A DNA stretch of 64,000 nt from Moraxella bovis (lineage in GTDB: Bacteria; Pseudomonadota; Gammaproteobacteria; Pseudomonadales; Moraxellaceae). Location: positions 1 through 64,000 of the forward strand of contig NZ_MUXV01000022.1 in NCBI RefSeq assembly GCF_002014975.1. Direction: 5' to 3'. A program made the position numbers and the translations under genes. How positions within the stretch are numbered: the first letter of the stretch is position 1; each line of letters starts with the position of its first letter. Below the pieces are notes generated by a model that was not told where the DNA came from, did not search any database, and saw only the letters and a list, made by a program, of their open reading frames with translations. This document shows, one piece after another, positions 17,529 to 26,019 of this stretch.

Positions 17529-18869
17529 TTATAGATAACCGTACGCCACCAGTGCATTGGCAACTTGGGTAAAGCCTGCCACGTTCGCACCTGTCATATA
17601 GTCAATCGTACCTTCGGTTGTGCCGTATTTTTTGCCAGCTTCCAACGCACTTTCATGAATGTTTTTCATGATTTTTTGTAGTTCTAAGTCCAAATCTTCA
17701 AACGACTTATATTTACGCACTGAGTTTTGACTCATCTCTAAGCCAGACACCGCCACACCGCCAGCGTTGGCAGCTTTACCAGGGGCATAGGCAACACCAT
17801 GCTCACGCACCACATCGATGGCTTCGGCAGTCAGTGGCATGTTTGCACCTTCGGCAACGTATTTTACGCCATGTTTGACTAGGGCGTGAGCATCTGCCTC
17901 ACTGACTTCGTTTTGGGTGGCACAAGGCAGAGCCACATCAGCATCAAACTGCCAAGGACGCTCTCCTGCCAGCCACTCGCCACCAAATTCTGCGACATAA
18001 TCCGCCAATGCCTTGCCGTTGGCTTTGTGATTTTTGACCCAGTCGATTTTCTCTGCCGTAAAGCCGTCTTTATCCACAAGCGTGCCTTTTGAGTCAGAGA
18101 AGGTGATGACTTTACCGCCCAAATGTAGGCATTTTTCGGCAGCATATTGAGCCACGTTGCCTGCACCTGATACCAGCACCGTTTTGCCTTCTAGGCTGTC
18201 GTTATTGACTTTTAGCATGTTGTCAAGGAAGTACACGAGACCATAACCAGTCGCTTCGGTACGAATGAGCGAGCCACCGTGACCCACGCCTTTGCCAGTG
18301 AGTACGCCTTCAAATTCACGGGTTAGGTTTTTATACATCGCAAACATATAGTTCACTTCACGACCGCCCACACCGATGTCGCCTGCTGGTACATCCATGT
18401 CTTTGCCGACATTTTTGTGAAGTTCACGCATGAACGCATAGCAAAAACGGCGGATTTCAGCCTCACTTTTGCCTTTGGGGTCAAAGTCAGAGCCACCTTT
18501 AGCACCGCCCATAGGCAAGCCTGTTAAGGCGTTTTTGAAAATCTGCTCAAAGCCCAAGAATTTTAAGGTACCCTCGGTTACGGTTGGGTGAAAGCGGATA
18601 CCGCCTTTATATGGACCAATGGCGTTGCTAAATTGGACACGCCAGCCACGGTTTACCTGAATCTCGCCTTTGTCGTTTTCCCAATTGACACGAAAAGAGA
18701 TGATACGGTCAGGCTCGCATAGGCGTTCAAAGACTTGTAGGGTCTCAAATTTTGGGTTGTCGGCATAGACCTTCTCAATAGTCATGGCGACTTCTTTGAC
18801 GGCTTGGATGAATTCTGGCTGATGAGCGTAGTTTTGCTCGACTTTGGCGATGGCGGACTGGATAGTCAT
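17529..18869 (-). CDS. gdhA: NADP-specific glutamate dehydrogenase
   Basis: 446 residues, the usual size of the hexameric NADP enzyme that makes glutamate from 2-oxoglutarate and ammonia. Conserved stretches are GPYKGGIRFHP, LPMGGAKGGSDFDPKGKS (catalytic Lys), DVPAGDIGVGGREV and the nucleotide fold VLVSGAGNVAQYAAE. I chose the ATG at 18869 (RBS AAGGAA) over one at 18920, because the residues between them do not resemble the family. Confidence 0.93.
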   Translation of the reverse strand: MTIQSAIAKVEQNYAHQPEFIQAVKEVAMTIEKVYADNPKFETLQVFERLCEPDRIISFRVNWENDKGEIQVNRGWRVQFSNAIGPYKGGIRFHPTVTEGTLKFLGFEQIFKNALTGLPMGGAKGGSDFDPKGKSEAEIRRFCYAFMRELHKNVGKDMDVPAGDIGVGGREVNYMFAMYKNLTREFEGVLTGKGVGHGGSLIRTEATGYGLVYFLDNMLKVNNDSLEGKTVLVSGAGNVAQYAAEKCLHLGGKVITFSDSKGTLVDKDGFTAEKIDWVKNHKANGKALADYVAEFGGEWLAGERPWQFDADVALPCATQNEVSEADAHALVKHGVKYVAEGANMPLTAEAIDVVREHGVAYAPGKAANAGGVAVSGLEMSQNSVRKYKSFEDLDLELQKIMKNIHESALEAGKKYGTTEGTIDYMTGANVAGFTQVANALVAYGYL

Positions 18870-19182
18870 GGCATATTCCTTAGGTTGGTCAAGTATGGAT
18901 TGAGTGAAAGGTACATTCATTGATTTAATTAATGGCTATCGCCACAATGATTTATATCATAAAAATTAATGAATATATCAGTGAAGTTAATAATACCTAC
19001 TTTTTGCCAAAAAGACAAGGATTTTATGTCATTGATTATTGGATAATTATCATAAAAAATGAATATTTAATTAATTTTTATTATAAATTAAAATCTCTTA
19101 GAAAATAGTCTCACAGACCATAGACAATCACACAAAATAATGGTAAGTTAAGAAAATTTTACCCCATAAATAAGTCGTTAAA
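18870..19182. other. Intergenic region between gdhA and trpF
   Basis: Divergent, AT-rich upstream region of gdhA and trpF. I see no Trp-rich leader peptide and no convincing attenuator hairpin, so trp attenuation is not supported here. No gene is recognised. Confidence 0.4.
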
Positions 19183-19839
19183 ATGAAAAACTTAGCCGTC
19201 AAATTCTGCGGATTTACTCGCACGGACAATTTACAGACCGCCATTGCTCTTGGCGTGAATGCGGTGGGACTGGTGTTTTATCCGCTAAGCCCCCGTGCTG
19301 TCAGCATTGCCACCGCCCAGACGCTTGTGTCAGCCGTGCCAGCGTTTACCACGATTGTTGCTTTGGTCGTCAATATGGGGCAGGATGAACTTGTCAATTT
19401 GGCAAAAGAAGTCGCCTTTGATATTATCCAATTTCACGGCGATGAAACGCCTGCTAAGTGCCAAACGCTTGCCCGTGCGGTTAATAAACGCTGGATAAAA
19501 GCCATTCGGGTAAAAAATGACGACACCAGCGACACGCTGTTAAATCAAATCAACGCATTAAAAGCGTACGGAGCAAGTGGCGTGATTTTGGATGCTTTTA
19601 GCGATACGGCGTATGGCGGAACAGGGCTTGTCTTTGATTGGACAAAAATCCCTGACAATTCGCCTTTGCCGATTTATTTGGCAGGGGGATTAACGCCTGA
19701 TGCGATTGGCGAAATTGTGAACAATCAAGCATTAATGGCAAAAATAAAAGGCGTTGATGTCAGTGGGGGAATTGAAAAGGAAAAGGGGGTGAAGTGTGAA
19801 ATTAAAATGAGTGAGTTTATAAAAAATATGGTAAAATAA
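19183..19839 (+). CDS. trpF: Phosphoribosylanthranilate isomerase
   Basis: A 218-residue TIM barrel. KFCGFTRTDNLQTA holds the catalytic Cys, and VILDAFSDTAYGGTG holds the catalytic Asp and the phosphate-binding loop, with GGLTPDAI and GVDVSGGIE following. It rearranges phosphoribosylanthranilate in tryptophan synthesis. In relatives trpF precedes trpB and trpA; here about 2.5 kb of accessory genes intervene. Confidence 0.92.
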   Translation: MKNLAVKFCGFTRTDNLQTAIALGVNAVGLVFYPLSPRAVSIATAQTLVSAVPAFTTIVALVVNMGQDELVNLAKEVAFDIIQFHGDETPAKCQTLARAVNKRWIKAIRVKNDDTSDTLLNQINALKAYGASGVILDAFSDTAYGGTGLVFDWTKIPDNSPLPIYLAGGLTPDAIGEIVNNQALMAKIKGVDVSGGIEKEKGVKCEIKMSEFIKNMVK

Positions 19840-19840
19840 A

Positions 19841-20242
19841 ATGAGTCAAATTGGCAAACCAATCATTCGAGACAATCACGATAAAAGTCTAAAAATCATC
19901 ATTTGGTGTGCTGGTATTTTGGGAATGATAGTATTTGGCACGATGATTTTTATTGCCTTAACTGAACAGGCAATTAGCATTGGCGGTGTTAGGGGTGCTA
20001 GAACCACTTATCATGAAGGCGTTGAAGCTATTAAACAAACTTATTTTTTATCTGCGTGTTTTATGCTAAGTTTGGGTTCTGGATTTTGGTATTTTAGATA
20101 TAGAAGGTTAATTTGGTTAATATTGTTTTTATGTTGGATTATTTTTTGGTTTTTGTGCATATGCATTATGTGCGTTAAGTATGGTATAATCACCAAAATT
20201 TTAACCAAAGATAGTCACGCAATTATTAATCAGATAAGATAA
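19841..20242 (+). CDS. Membrane protein of unknown function
   Basis: 133 residues with three hydrophobic segments (about 19-40, 68-86 and 89-112). It starts 1 bp after the trpF stop, so it is probably translated with trpF. No family recognised. Codon choice is more AT-rich than in trpF, in line with acquired DNA. Confidence 0.55.
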   Translation: MSQIGKPIIRDNHDKSLKIIIWCAGILGMIVFGTMIFIALTEQAISIGGVRGARTTYHEGVEAIKQTYFLSACFMLSLGSGFWYFRYRRLIWLILFLCWIIFWFLCICIMCVKYGIITKILTKDSHAIINQIR

Positions 20243-20253
20243 GAAGAGTAAAT

Positions 20254-20490
20254 ATGATTGTAGAAATTAGTTTATTACTCATAATGGTGCAACAAGCCAT
20301 CATACAAGGCGAACAAATTAACTTTGTTAATCAAGGAAAAATTGTTGCGAGCACCATAGGTAATCAAATGGATAATAACCAAACCTTATACGAATGGGCA
20401 ATTGCTTATGATGGGGCTGATGTATCGGATATTGAGTTTGATGAAGTCGACCCTATTTCCAGCCAAAATCGCTTTTTGGAGCTTGATTGA
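20254..20490 (+). CDS. Putative antitoxin of a FitAB/VapBC-type pair
   Basis: 78 residues, acidic C-terminal half (DVSDIEFDEVDPIS). It sits directly before a PIN-domain toxin gene whose ATG overlaps its stop (TGATG at 20488-20492). That arrangement is the main ground for calling it an antitoxin; the sequence itself is not a clear VapB or Phd. The start could also be the ATG at 20284, which would drop a hydrophobic N-terminal stretch. Confidence 0.5.
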   Translation: MIVEISLLLIMVQQAIIQGEQINFVNQGKIVASTIGNQMDNNQTLYEWAIAYDGADVSDIEFDEVDPISSQNRFLELD

Positions 20491-20906
20491 TGTATTTGTT
20501 GGATAATAATATTATTTCAGAATTACGCAAAATCAAATCAGGCAAAGCCAATCTAGGTGTTGTAGATTGGATAAAAGACAAACCAAAAAGTCAAATTTTT
20601 ACTTTTGATGTCGTGATAATGGAATTATATTGTGGCGTTTTATGAAAAGAGCGAAAAGACCCAATGCAAGGCAAGCATTTAAAAGAATGGTTTGATAATT
20701 TTGTAATGCCTTATTTTGGTGGTAGAATTTTATCCATTAATTTTGATATTAGTTTGATTTGTGCCGAATTTCATACACCAAATCCACGAGCAGAGAATGA
20801 CGCTTGGATTGCCAGCATTGCTAAATATCATAATCTTATCTTGGTAACTCGCAATGAAAAAGATTTTGCAAATTTACCCATAAAAATCATCAATCCATTT
20901 ATTTAA
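20490..20906 (+). pseudogene. PIN-domain toxin (FitB/VapC-like) with an in-frame stop
   Basis: The frame from ATG 20490 gives MYLLDNNIISELRK and later VVIMELYCGVL, then hits TGA at 20643-20645. The same frame continues with KERKDPMQGKHLKEWF and closes with ENDAWIASIAKYH and LVTRNEKDFANLP, the usual C-terminal half of FitB-like PIN toxins. A single nonsense codon therefore splits an otherwise well-kept toxin of about 138 residues. Loss of toxin activity with the antitoxin retained is the simple reading; the acidic catalytic residues themselves are still present. An internal ATG at 20664 could make only the second half. Confidence 0.75.
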
Positions 20907-20916
20907 GGAAAAATCT

Positions 20917-21669
20917 ATGAACATTCTAATCACAGGCGTAACATCAGGTTTTGGCAAACAAATTGCCATTGATTGTATTAAAAACGGCTTTGCCGTTATT
21001 GGCACAGGTCGCCGTCAAAATAAACTTGATGAATTAAAAAACGACCTTGGTGATAATTTTATTCCGCTGTGCTTTGATATTGGCGACATATCCGCCACAA
21101 AAATGGCTTTGCAAACTTTGCCTAATGACATTTTGGCAAATATTGATGTGCTTATCAATAATGCAGGGTTGGCACTTGGTTTGGAATCTGCCGATAAAGC
21201 GGATATTAACGATTGGCAAACGATGATAAATACCAATAATTTGGGGCTTGTTAATATCACGCACGAGATTTTACCATTTATGGTTGCCAAAAATGACGGC
21301 TATGTCATCAATATCTCATCAACGGCAGGCAATTATCCGTATTTTGGAGCGAATGTCTATGGGGCGACTAAGGCATTTGTTACGCAGTTTAGTCTCAATT
21401 TACGAGCCGATTTGATTGGCAAAAAAGTGCGAGTTACAAACGTAGAACCTGGTTTGTGCGGTGGCACGGAGTTTAGTAACGTACGTTTTTATGGCGATGA
21501 TGACCGTGCGGGCAAGGTTTATGAAAATGTGGAATTTATTCGCCCTGAAGACATTAGTAATATGGTATTATGGCTTATCAATCAGCCCAAACATATTAAT
21601 ATTAACCGACTAGAAGTCATGCCTGCCGCCCAAACTTTTGCGGGATTGACGGTCGTGAAGGATATATAG
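20917..21669 (+). CDS. SDR family oxidoreductase (YdfG-like)
   Basis: A 250-residue short-chain dehydrogenase. The nucleotide-binding motif is TGVTSGFGKQIA, followed by the NNAG stretch (LINNAGLALG), catalytic Ser in INISSTAGNYP, and YxxxK in YGATKAF. The closing region VEPGLCGGTEFSNVRFYGD resembles E. coli YdfG, an NADP-dependent 3-hydroxy acid/serine dehydrogenase; the substrate is inferred only. RBS AAGGAAAAATCT. It sits between two toxin-antitoxin pairs within the trp string. Confidence 0.85.
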   Translation: MNILITGVTSGFGKQIAIDCIKNGFAVIGTGRRQNKLDELKNDLGDNFIPLCFDIGDISATKMALQTLPNDILANIDVLINNAGLALGLESADKADINDWQTMINTNNLGLVNITHEILPFMVAKNDGYVINISSTAGNYPYFGANVYGATKAFVTQFSLNLRADLIGKKVRVTNVEPGLCGGTEFSNVRFYGDDDRAGKVYENVEFIRPEDISNMVLWLINQPKHININRLEVMPAAQTFAGLTVVKDI

Positions 21670-21677
21670 GAAAAATT

Positions 21678-21914
21678 ATGCATTATACAATTAGCGGCAT
21701 TTATCAAGGTGGTAAAATTTCATTAAATGAATTACCGCCATTTGATAAACCCAGTCAAGTTATGGTTGTATTTTTGGACGAGCCATTTTCAATCCATGAA
21801 CAACCAAAAGCAAAAATCAGCAAACGCCAACAACAATTAGGCAGATTGTCTGATTATAAAGCTGACCCTGCTTTTTATGAGCCTTTGGATAAGGATGAAT
21901 TGGAAAAATGGTAA
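21678..21914 (+). CDS. Antitoxin of the second trp-region pair
   Basis: 78 residues starting MHYTISGIYQGGKISLNELP, like DUF2281/VapB-type antitoxins that begin with a small beta domain. A basic middle (KAKISKRQQQLGRL) and an acidic tail follow. The stop overlaps the toxin start by 7 bp. It lies 8 bp after the SDR gene. Confidence 0.65.
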   Translation: MHYTISGIYQGGKISLNELPPFDKPSQVMVVFLDEPFSIHEQPKAKISKRQQQLGRLSDYKADPAFYEPLDKDELEKW

Positions 21915-22300
21915 AGCGATATTTGTTAGATACCCATACTTTATTGTGGTATTATACCGAACCTGAGAAATTATCCAGAACAGCCATTGATATTTTAACC
22001 AATGATGATAATCAAATTTATGTCAGTTCGGCAAGTGTTTGGAAAATGGCAACCAAACACCGAAAAGGCAAATTAGGCAAAGCTCAAAAAATATTAGAAA
22101 ATTTTGAAGAGCTAATGATTGATGCTGATTTTAAACCTTTGTCGGTAAATTGGCGACACGCCAAATTATCAGGCGAATACGCCTTAAAACATTCAGACCC
22201 ATTTGATAGAATGTTGTCCGCTCAAGCTCAAATTGAAAATTTAACATTAATCAGTTGTGATAATGAAATAATGGCATTTCCAATTGATGTTATTTGGTGA
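21908..22300 (+). CDS. PIN-domain toxin, VapC family
   Basis: 130 residues. RYLLDTHTLLWYY is the typical start of this VapC subgroup, YVSSASVWKMATKHRKGKL the second block, and HSDPFDRMLSAQAQ with TLISCDNEI the third and fourth, each with its acidic residue. In most relatives the second block reads S.W.E; here it is SVWKM, so the conserved Glu is replaced by Lys, which may weaken catalysis. It ends 20 bp before trpB. Confidence 0.78.
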   Translation: MVKRYLLDTHTLLWYYTEPEKLSRTAIDILTNDDNQIYVSSASVWKMATKHRKGKLGKAQKILENFEELMIDADFKPLSVNWRHAKLSGEYALKHSDPFDRMLSAQAQIENLTLISCDNEIMAFPIDVIW

Positions 22301-22320
22301 AAAATTAAAGGAAAATCCCT

Positions 22321-23523
22321 ATGACAGACTACACCCAATTCCCCAATACATCAGGGCATTTTGGTATCCACGGTGGACGCTTTGTGTCCGAAACTTTGAT
22401 GAGTGCGTTGGAAGAATTAGAACGCATTTATTTATCGGTCAAAAATAACCCAGAATTTTGGGCAGAGTATAATGACGATTTGGTGAATTATGTCGGTCGT
22501 CCCACGCCTTTGTATTTTGCCAAACGCTTAACAGCGGAAACAGGCGGGGCAAAAATCTATCTTAAACGAGAAGATTTAAACCACACAGGTGCACACAAGG
22601 TCAATAACACCATCGGTCAGGCACTTTTGGCAAAATTGGTCGGTAAAAAGCGTATCATTGCCGAGACAGGGGCGGGTCAGCATGGGGTGGCGACAGCCAC
22701 CATCGCAGCACGACTGGGGTTGGAATGCGTGGTTTATATGGGGGCGGACGATGTAGAACGCCAAAAAATGAATGTCTATCGTATGAAACTTTTGGGGGCG
22801 ACAGTCGTGCCTGTAACGAGTGGCTCTCGCACGCTTAAAGACGCAATGAACGAAGCGATGCGAGACTGGGTAACCAATGTGGACGATACTTATTATGTGA
22901 TTGGTACGGTGGCAGGTCCGCACCCTTACCCGCTTTTGGTGCGAGATTTTCAGGCAATTATTGGACGAGAGGCTCGTTTACAACACCTTGAAAAAGAAAA
23001 CAAATTACCTGACGCTTTGGTCGCTTGCGTGGGTGGTGGCTCTAATGCCATGGGGCTGTTTTATGAGTTTTTGAATGACGATGATGTGGCGATTTATGGC
23101 GTGGAAGCAGGCGGACACGGCATTGACACAGGCGAGCATTCTGCCCCCCTAAATGCAGGGCGTGTGGGCGTGTTGCACGGCAATCGTACCTACCTTATGG
23201 CGGACGATGATGGTCAAATTTTGCACACGCACAGCATATCGGCAGGGCTTGACTACCCTGGTGTAGGGCCTGAGCATAGCTTTTTAAAGGACGCTGGGCG
23301 TGTCAATTACCCTGTCATCAATGACGATGAAGCTCTAGAAGCCTTTCGTATTTTGACCAAAACCGAAGGCATTATCCCTGCCCTAGAAAGCTCGCACGCG
23401 GTCGCTTATGCGTTAAAACTTGCCAAAACCATGGATAAAGATAAGTCTATAATTATCAATCTGTCAGGGCGTGGCGATAAAGATTTGCATACCGTGATGA
23501 GTATTGACGGGATTGAGATTTAA
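22321..23523 (+). CDS. trpB: Tryptophan synthase beta chain
   Basis: A 400-residue PLP enzyme that joins indole to serine. The PLP lysine is in HTGAHKVNN, the substrate loop is [10 protein letters not shown], and the phosphate-binding loop is GGGSNAMG. The length is normal and the enzyme complete. Its stop codon overlaps the start of the HNH gene by one base. trpA follows after that gene. Confidence 0.95.
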   Translation: MTDYTQFPNTSGHFGIHGGRFVSETLMSALEELERIYLSVKNNPEFWAEYNDDLVNYVGRPTPLYFAKRLTAETGGAKIYLKREDLNHTGAHKVNNTIGQALLAKLVGKKRIIAETGAGQHGVATATIAARLGLECVVYMGADDVERQKMNVYRMKLLGATVVPVTSGSRTLKDAMNEAMRDWVTNVDDTYYVIGTVAGPHPYPLLVRDFQAIIGREARLQHLEKENKLPDALVACVGGGSNAMGLFYEFLNDDDVAIYGVEAGGHGIDTGEHSAPLNAGRVGVLHGNRTYLMADDDGQILHTHSISAGLDYPGVGPEHSFLKDAGRVNYPVINDDEALEAFRILTKTEGIIPALESSHAVAYALKLAKTMDKDKSIIINLSGRGDKDLHTVMSIDGIEI

Positions 23524-23996
23524 TGTCCGTGACTCCGTCAAGGGCAAAAAACGCCATTGGGCGAAGCTTGTCGCAAATTATTTTTGGCTATCCCACAACC
23601 AGCGACAAACGGCAAATTTGGCAATATTTTAATCATCGCTGTGCGTATTGCGATTGTCAAATCACTGAACGAAGCGGACATTTAGACCACTTAATCCCAA
23701 TCAGCGATGGCGGTACAAATCACAAGCATAATTTTGTGTTGGCGTGCCGTCATTGCAATGGCGATGAAAAGCGTGAGCAGGATTGGGTATTATTTTTAAC
23801 ATTAAAATGCCAAAATTTGCCAAAATCAGTTTTTCAAAAACGTTATGAAAAAATCCAATCTTGGTACAATCAAAAAGATTGTCAAATCATGGATTTACGC
23901 ATACAGCAAGAAATGAATAACATCATCAATCAAGCAAAACAAGATTTTGATAATGCTGTGGCAAAAATGCGTGAATTAAAGAAAGGTATTAAATAG
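23523..23996 (+). CDS. HNH endonuclease
   Basis: 157 residues. The HNH core is complete: zinc cysteines Cys40/Cys43 (CAYC) and Cys75/Cys78 (CRHC), the catalytic stretch GHLDHLIPI (His53-Asp55-His56), and the Asn of HNFVLACRHCN. A helical, charged tail follows. The start ATG overlaps the trpB stop (TAATG), so translation is coupled to trpB. The function is unknown; HNH proteins of this size include restriction-like, phage-derived and homing nucleases. No methylase lies nearby. Confidence 0.82.
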   Translation: MSVTPSRAKNAIGRSLSQIIFGYPTTSDKRQIWQYFNHRCAYCDCQITERSGHLDHLIPISDGGTNHKHNFVLACRHCNGDEKREQDWVLFLTLKCQNLPKSVFQKRYEKIQSWYNQKDCQIMDLRIQQEMNNIINQAKQDFDNAVAKMRELKKGIK

Positions 23997-24117
23997 GTTA
24001 AAATCAATATGCCATTTTAACTTTCGCAAATTAATCATGTAAATTTAATTGTAATAGGATAATAAAAATTATCGTTTATTAAATTTACCATTAGAAATTT
24101 CTAAATAGGAATAAATG

Positions 24118-24936
24118 ATGACTCGAATTCAAGAAACCTTTGCTACCCTAAAACAGCAAAACAAAAAAGCCCTAATCCCTTATATTATGGCAGGCGACCC
24201 AAATCCGTCCGTTACGGTGGATTTAATGCACGAGCTGGTATCGGCAGGGGCGGACATCATTGAGATTGGCTTGCCATTTTCCGACCCAATGGCGGACGGA
24301 CAGGTGATTAGCCTAGCTGGTGAGCGAGCTTTAAACGCTGGCACCAGTACCAAAAAAGCCGTGCAAATGGTGGGCGAATTTCGCAAGACCAATACCACAA
24401 CACCTGTTTTGTTAATGGGCTATTTAAACCCTGTGGAAATTATCGGTTATGATGATTTTCTAACTTTGTGTGCACAAAATGGTGTGGATGGCTTATTGCT
24501 TGTCGATTTACCGCCCAATGAAACAGACGACACGCTGTCCAAAAGACTTGCCGACAAACGCATCAATCAGATTTTTTTACTTGCCCCAACCACACAAGCC
24601 GACCGCCGTCAAGCGGTATTAAAGCACGGCACAGGCTTTATTTATTATGTCTCGGTCAAGGGCGTAACGGGTTCAAAGGCATTGGATACCGATGAAGTGG
24701 CTCGCCAAGTCCAATCCATTAAAGCCGATACCGATTTGCCTGTTTGTGTGGGTTTTGGGATAAAAGACGGTGAAAGTGCCAAAGCGGTTGCCAAGTTTGC
24801 GGACGGTGTGATTGTCGGTAGTGAATTGGTGCGTCATTTTGCTGATGTGGGCGATGACAAGGACAAGCTGGAGCTTGCCATTGATAAGGTGCTTTCAAAA
24901 ATGGACGAGTTACGCCAAGCCATTGATGGCCTTTAA
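24118..24936 (+). CDS. trpA: Tryptophan synthase alpha chain
   Basis: A 272-residue TIM barrel that cleaves indole-3-glycerol phosphate. The catalytic Glu is in IIEIGLPFSDPMADG and the catalytic Asp in GVDGLLLVDLP; the phosphate sites are GVTGSK and VGFGIKDG. Start is ATG 24118 or the adjacent ATG at 24115 (RBS TAGGA). It is separated from trpB by the HNH gene and a 118-bp gap. Confidence 0.94.
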   Translation: MTRIQETFATLKQQNKKALIPYIMAGDPNPSVTVDLMHELVSAGADIIEIGLPFSDPMADGQVISLAGERALNAGTSTKKAVQMVGEFRKTNTTTPVLLMGYLNPVEIIGYDDFLTLCAQNGVDGLLLVDLPPNETDDTLSKRLADKRINQIFLLAPTTQADRRQAVLKHGTGFIYYVSVKGVTGSKALDTDEVARQVQSIKADTDLPVCVGFGIKDGESAKAVAKFADGVIVGSELVRHFADVGDDKDKLELAIDKVLSKMDELRQAIDGL

Positions 24937-25006
24937 CAAAAACCATTTGCCAAATCATCAAAACAACTGTAAACTATGCCTATTTGGATATTGAATTAGG
25001 AATACC

Positions 25007-25894
25007 ATGACTGACACCCAAGCCCAAACGCCAACCACATGGCTAAACCGCCCTGTACCGTCTATCAAGCAAGACCGTATCGTTCAGCCGTCTGCGGTGG
25101 AGACCGAGCCGTCCACAGAATGCCCAAATTGCCACACGCTGACGACCAACACCAGCTTGATTTTTAATCAATACGTCTGCCCCGACTGCGACCACCATTT
25201 GACAATGTCGGCTCGCAAGCGGTTGGCGTGGTTTTTTGACAGCATTACAGGCGAGCTTGGGCAAAACTACCAAGCAGGCGACCCCCTAAAATTTACGGAT
25301 TCCAAGCCTTATCCCTTGCGTATGAGCGAAGCCCAAAAGACCACGGGCGAGAGCGAAGCCTTGATTGCCATGAATGGCAAAATCAAGAATTTGGAGCTGA
25401 TTGCTTGTGCGTTTGATTTTAAATTTATGGGCGGTTCTATGGGTTCGGTGGTGGGCGATAGGTTTGTCATGGCGGGCGAAAAAGCCCTTGCCGAGCGTAA
25501 ACCGCTTGTTTGCTTTGCGTCTAGCGGTGGGGCAAGAATGCAAGAAGGCTTGCTATCACTCATGCAAATGGCTCGCACGTCTGCGGTCATCGAACGCTTG
25601 CGTTTGGCGGGCGTGCCGTATATCGTGGTGCTGACCAACCCTGTCTATGGCGGGGTTACGGCAAGTCTTGCCATGCTGGGTGATGTGCATATTGCCGAGC
25701 CACGTGCGATGATTGGCTTTGCAGGTAAGCGAGTGATTGAGCAGACCGTGCGTGAAGTACTTGATGAACCGTTCCAACGTGCCGAATTTTTGCTGGATAA
25801 AGGCACGGTGGATATGGTGGTACACCGCCATGAGCTTGTGGATACGGTGTATAGACTGCTGACCAAGATGATGAAATTGCCGAATGTGAGCTAA
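25007..25894 (+). CDS. accD: Acetyl-CoA carboxylase carboxyltransferase beta subunit
   Basis: 295 residues. An N-terminal zinc ribbon (CPNC at Cys39/Cys42, CPDC about 19 residues later) precedes the carboxyltransferase domain, with GGSMGSVVGDRF, FASSGGARMQEG and GGVTASLAMLGD forming the oxyanion and CoA sites. It makes malonyl-CoA with AccA. It follows trpA by 70 bp, the usual order in relatives. Confidence 0.94.
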   Translation: MTDTQAQTPTTWLNRPVPSIKQDRIVQPSAVETEPSTECPNCHTLTTNTSLIFNQYVCPDCDHHLTMSARKRLAWFFDSITGELGQNYQAGDPLKFTDSKPYPLRMSEAQKTTGESEALIAMNGKIKNLELIACAFDFKFMGGSMGSVVGDRFVMAGEKALAERKPLVCFASSGGARMQEGLLSLMQMARTSAVIERLRLAGVPYIVVLTNPVYGGVTASLAMLGDVHIAEPRAMIGFAGKRVIEQTVREVLDEPFQRAEFLLDKGTVDMVVHRHELVDTVYRLLTKMMKLPNVS

Positions 25895-25910
25895 ATCATC
25901 ACGCATAACA

Positions 25911-25939
25911 CCCCATTTGGCTTGCTAAATGGGGTTTTT
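25911..25939 (+). terminator. accD terminator
   Basis: CCCCATTT-GGCTTGCT-AAATGGGG followed by TTTTTC. Confidence 0.8.
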
Positions 25940-26019
25940 CTTTTAACGCCCTTAAATTTTATTGAAAAAACCCCAAAAATCATGCACAATACCCTAAATT
26001 TTTAACACCAAAAACACCC

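Noticed and set aside
18921-19182. Trp attenuator upstream of trpF
   Set aside because: No Trp-codon leader peptide and no alternating hairpins could be seen.
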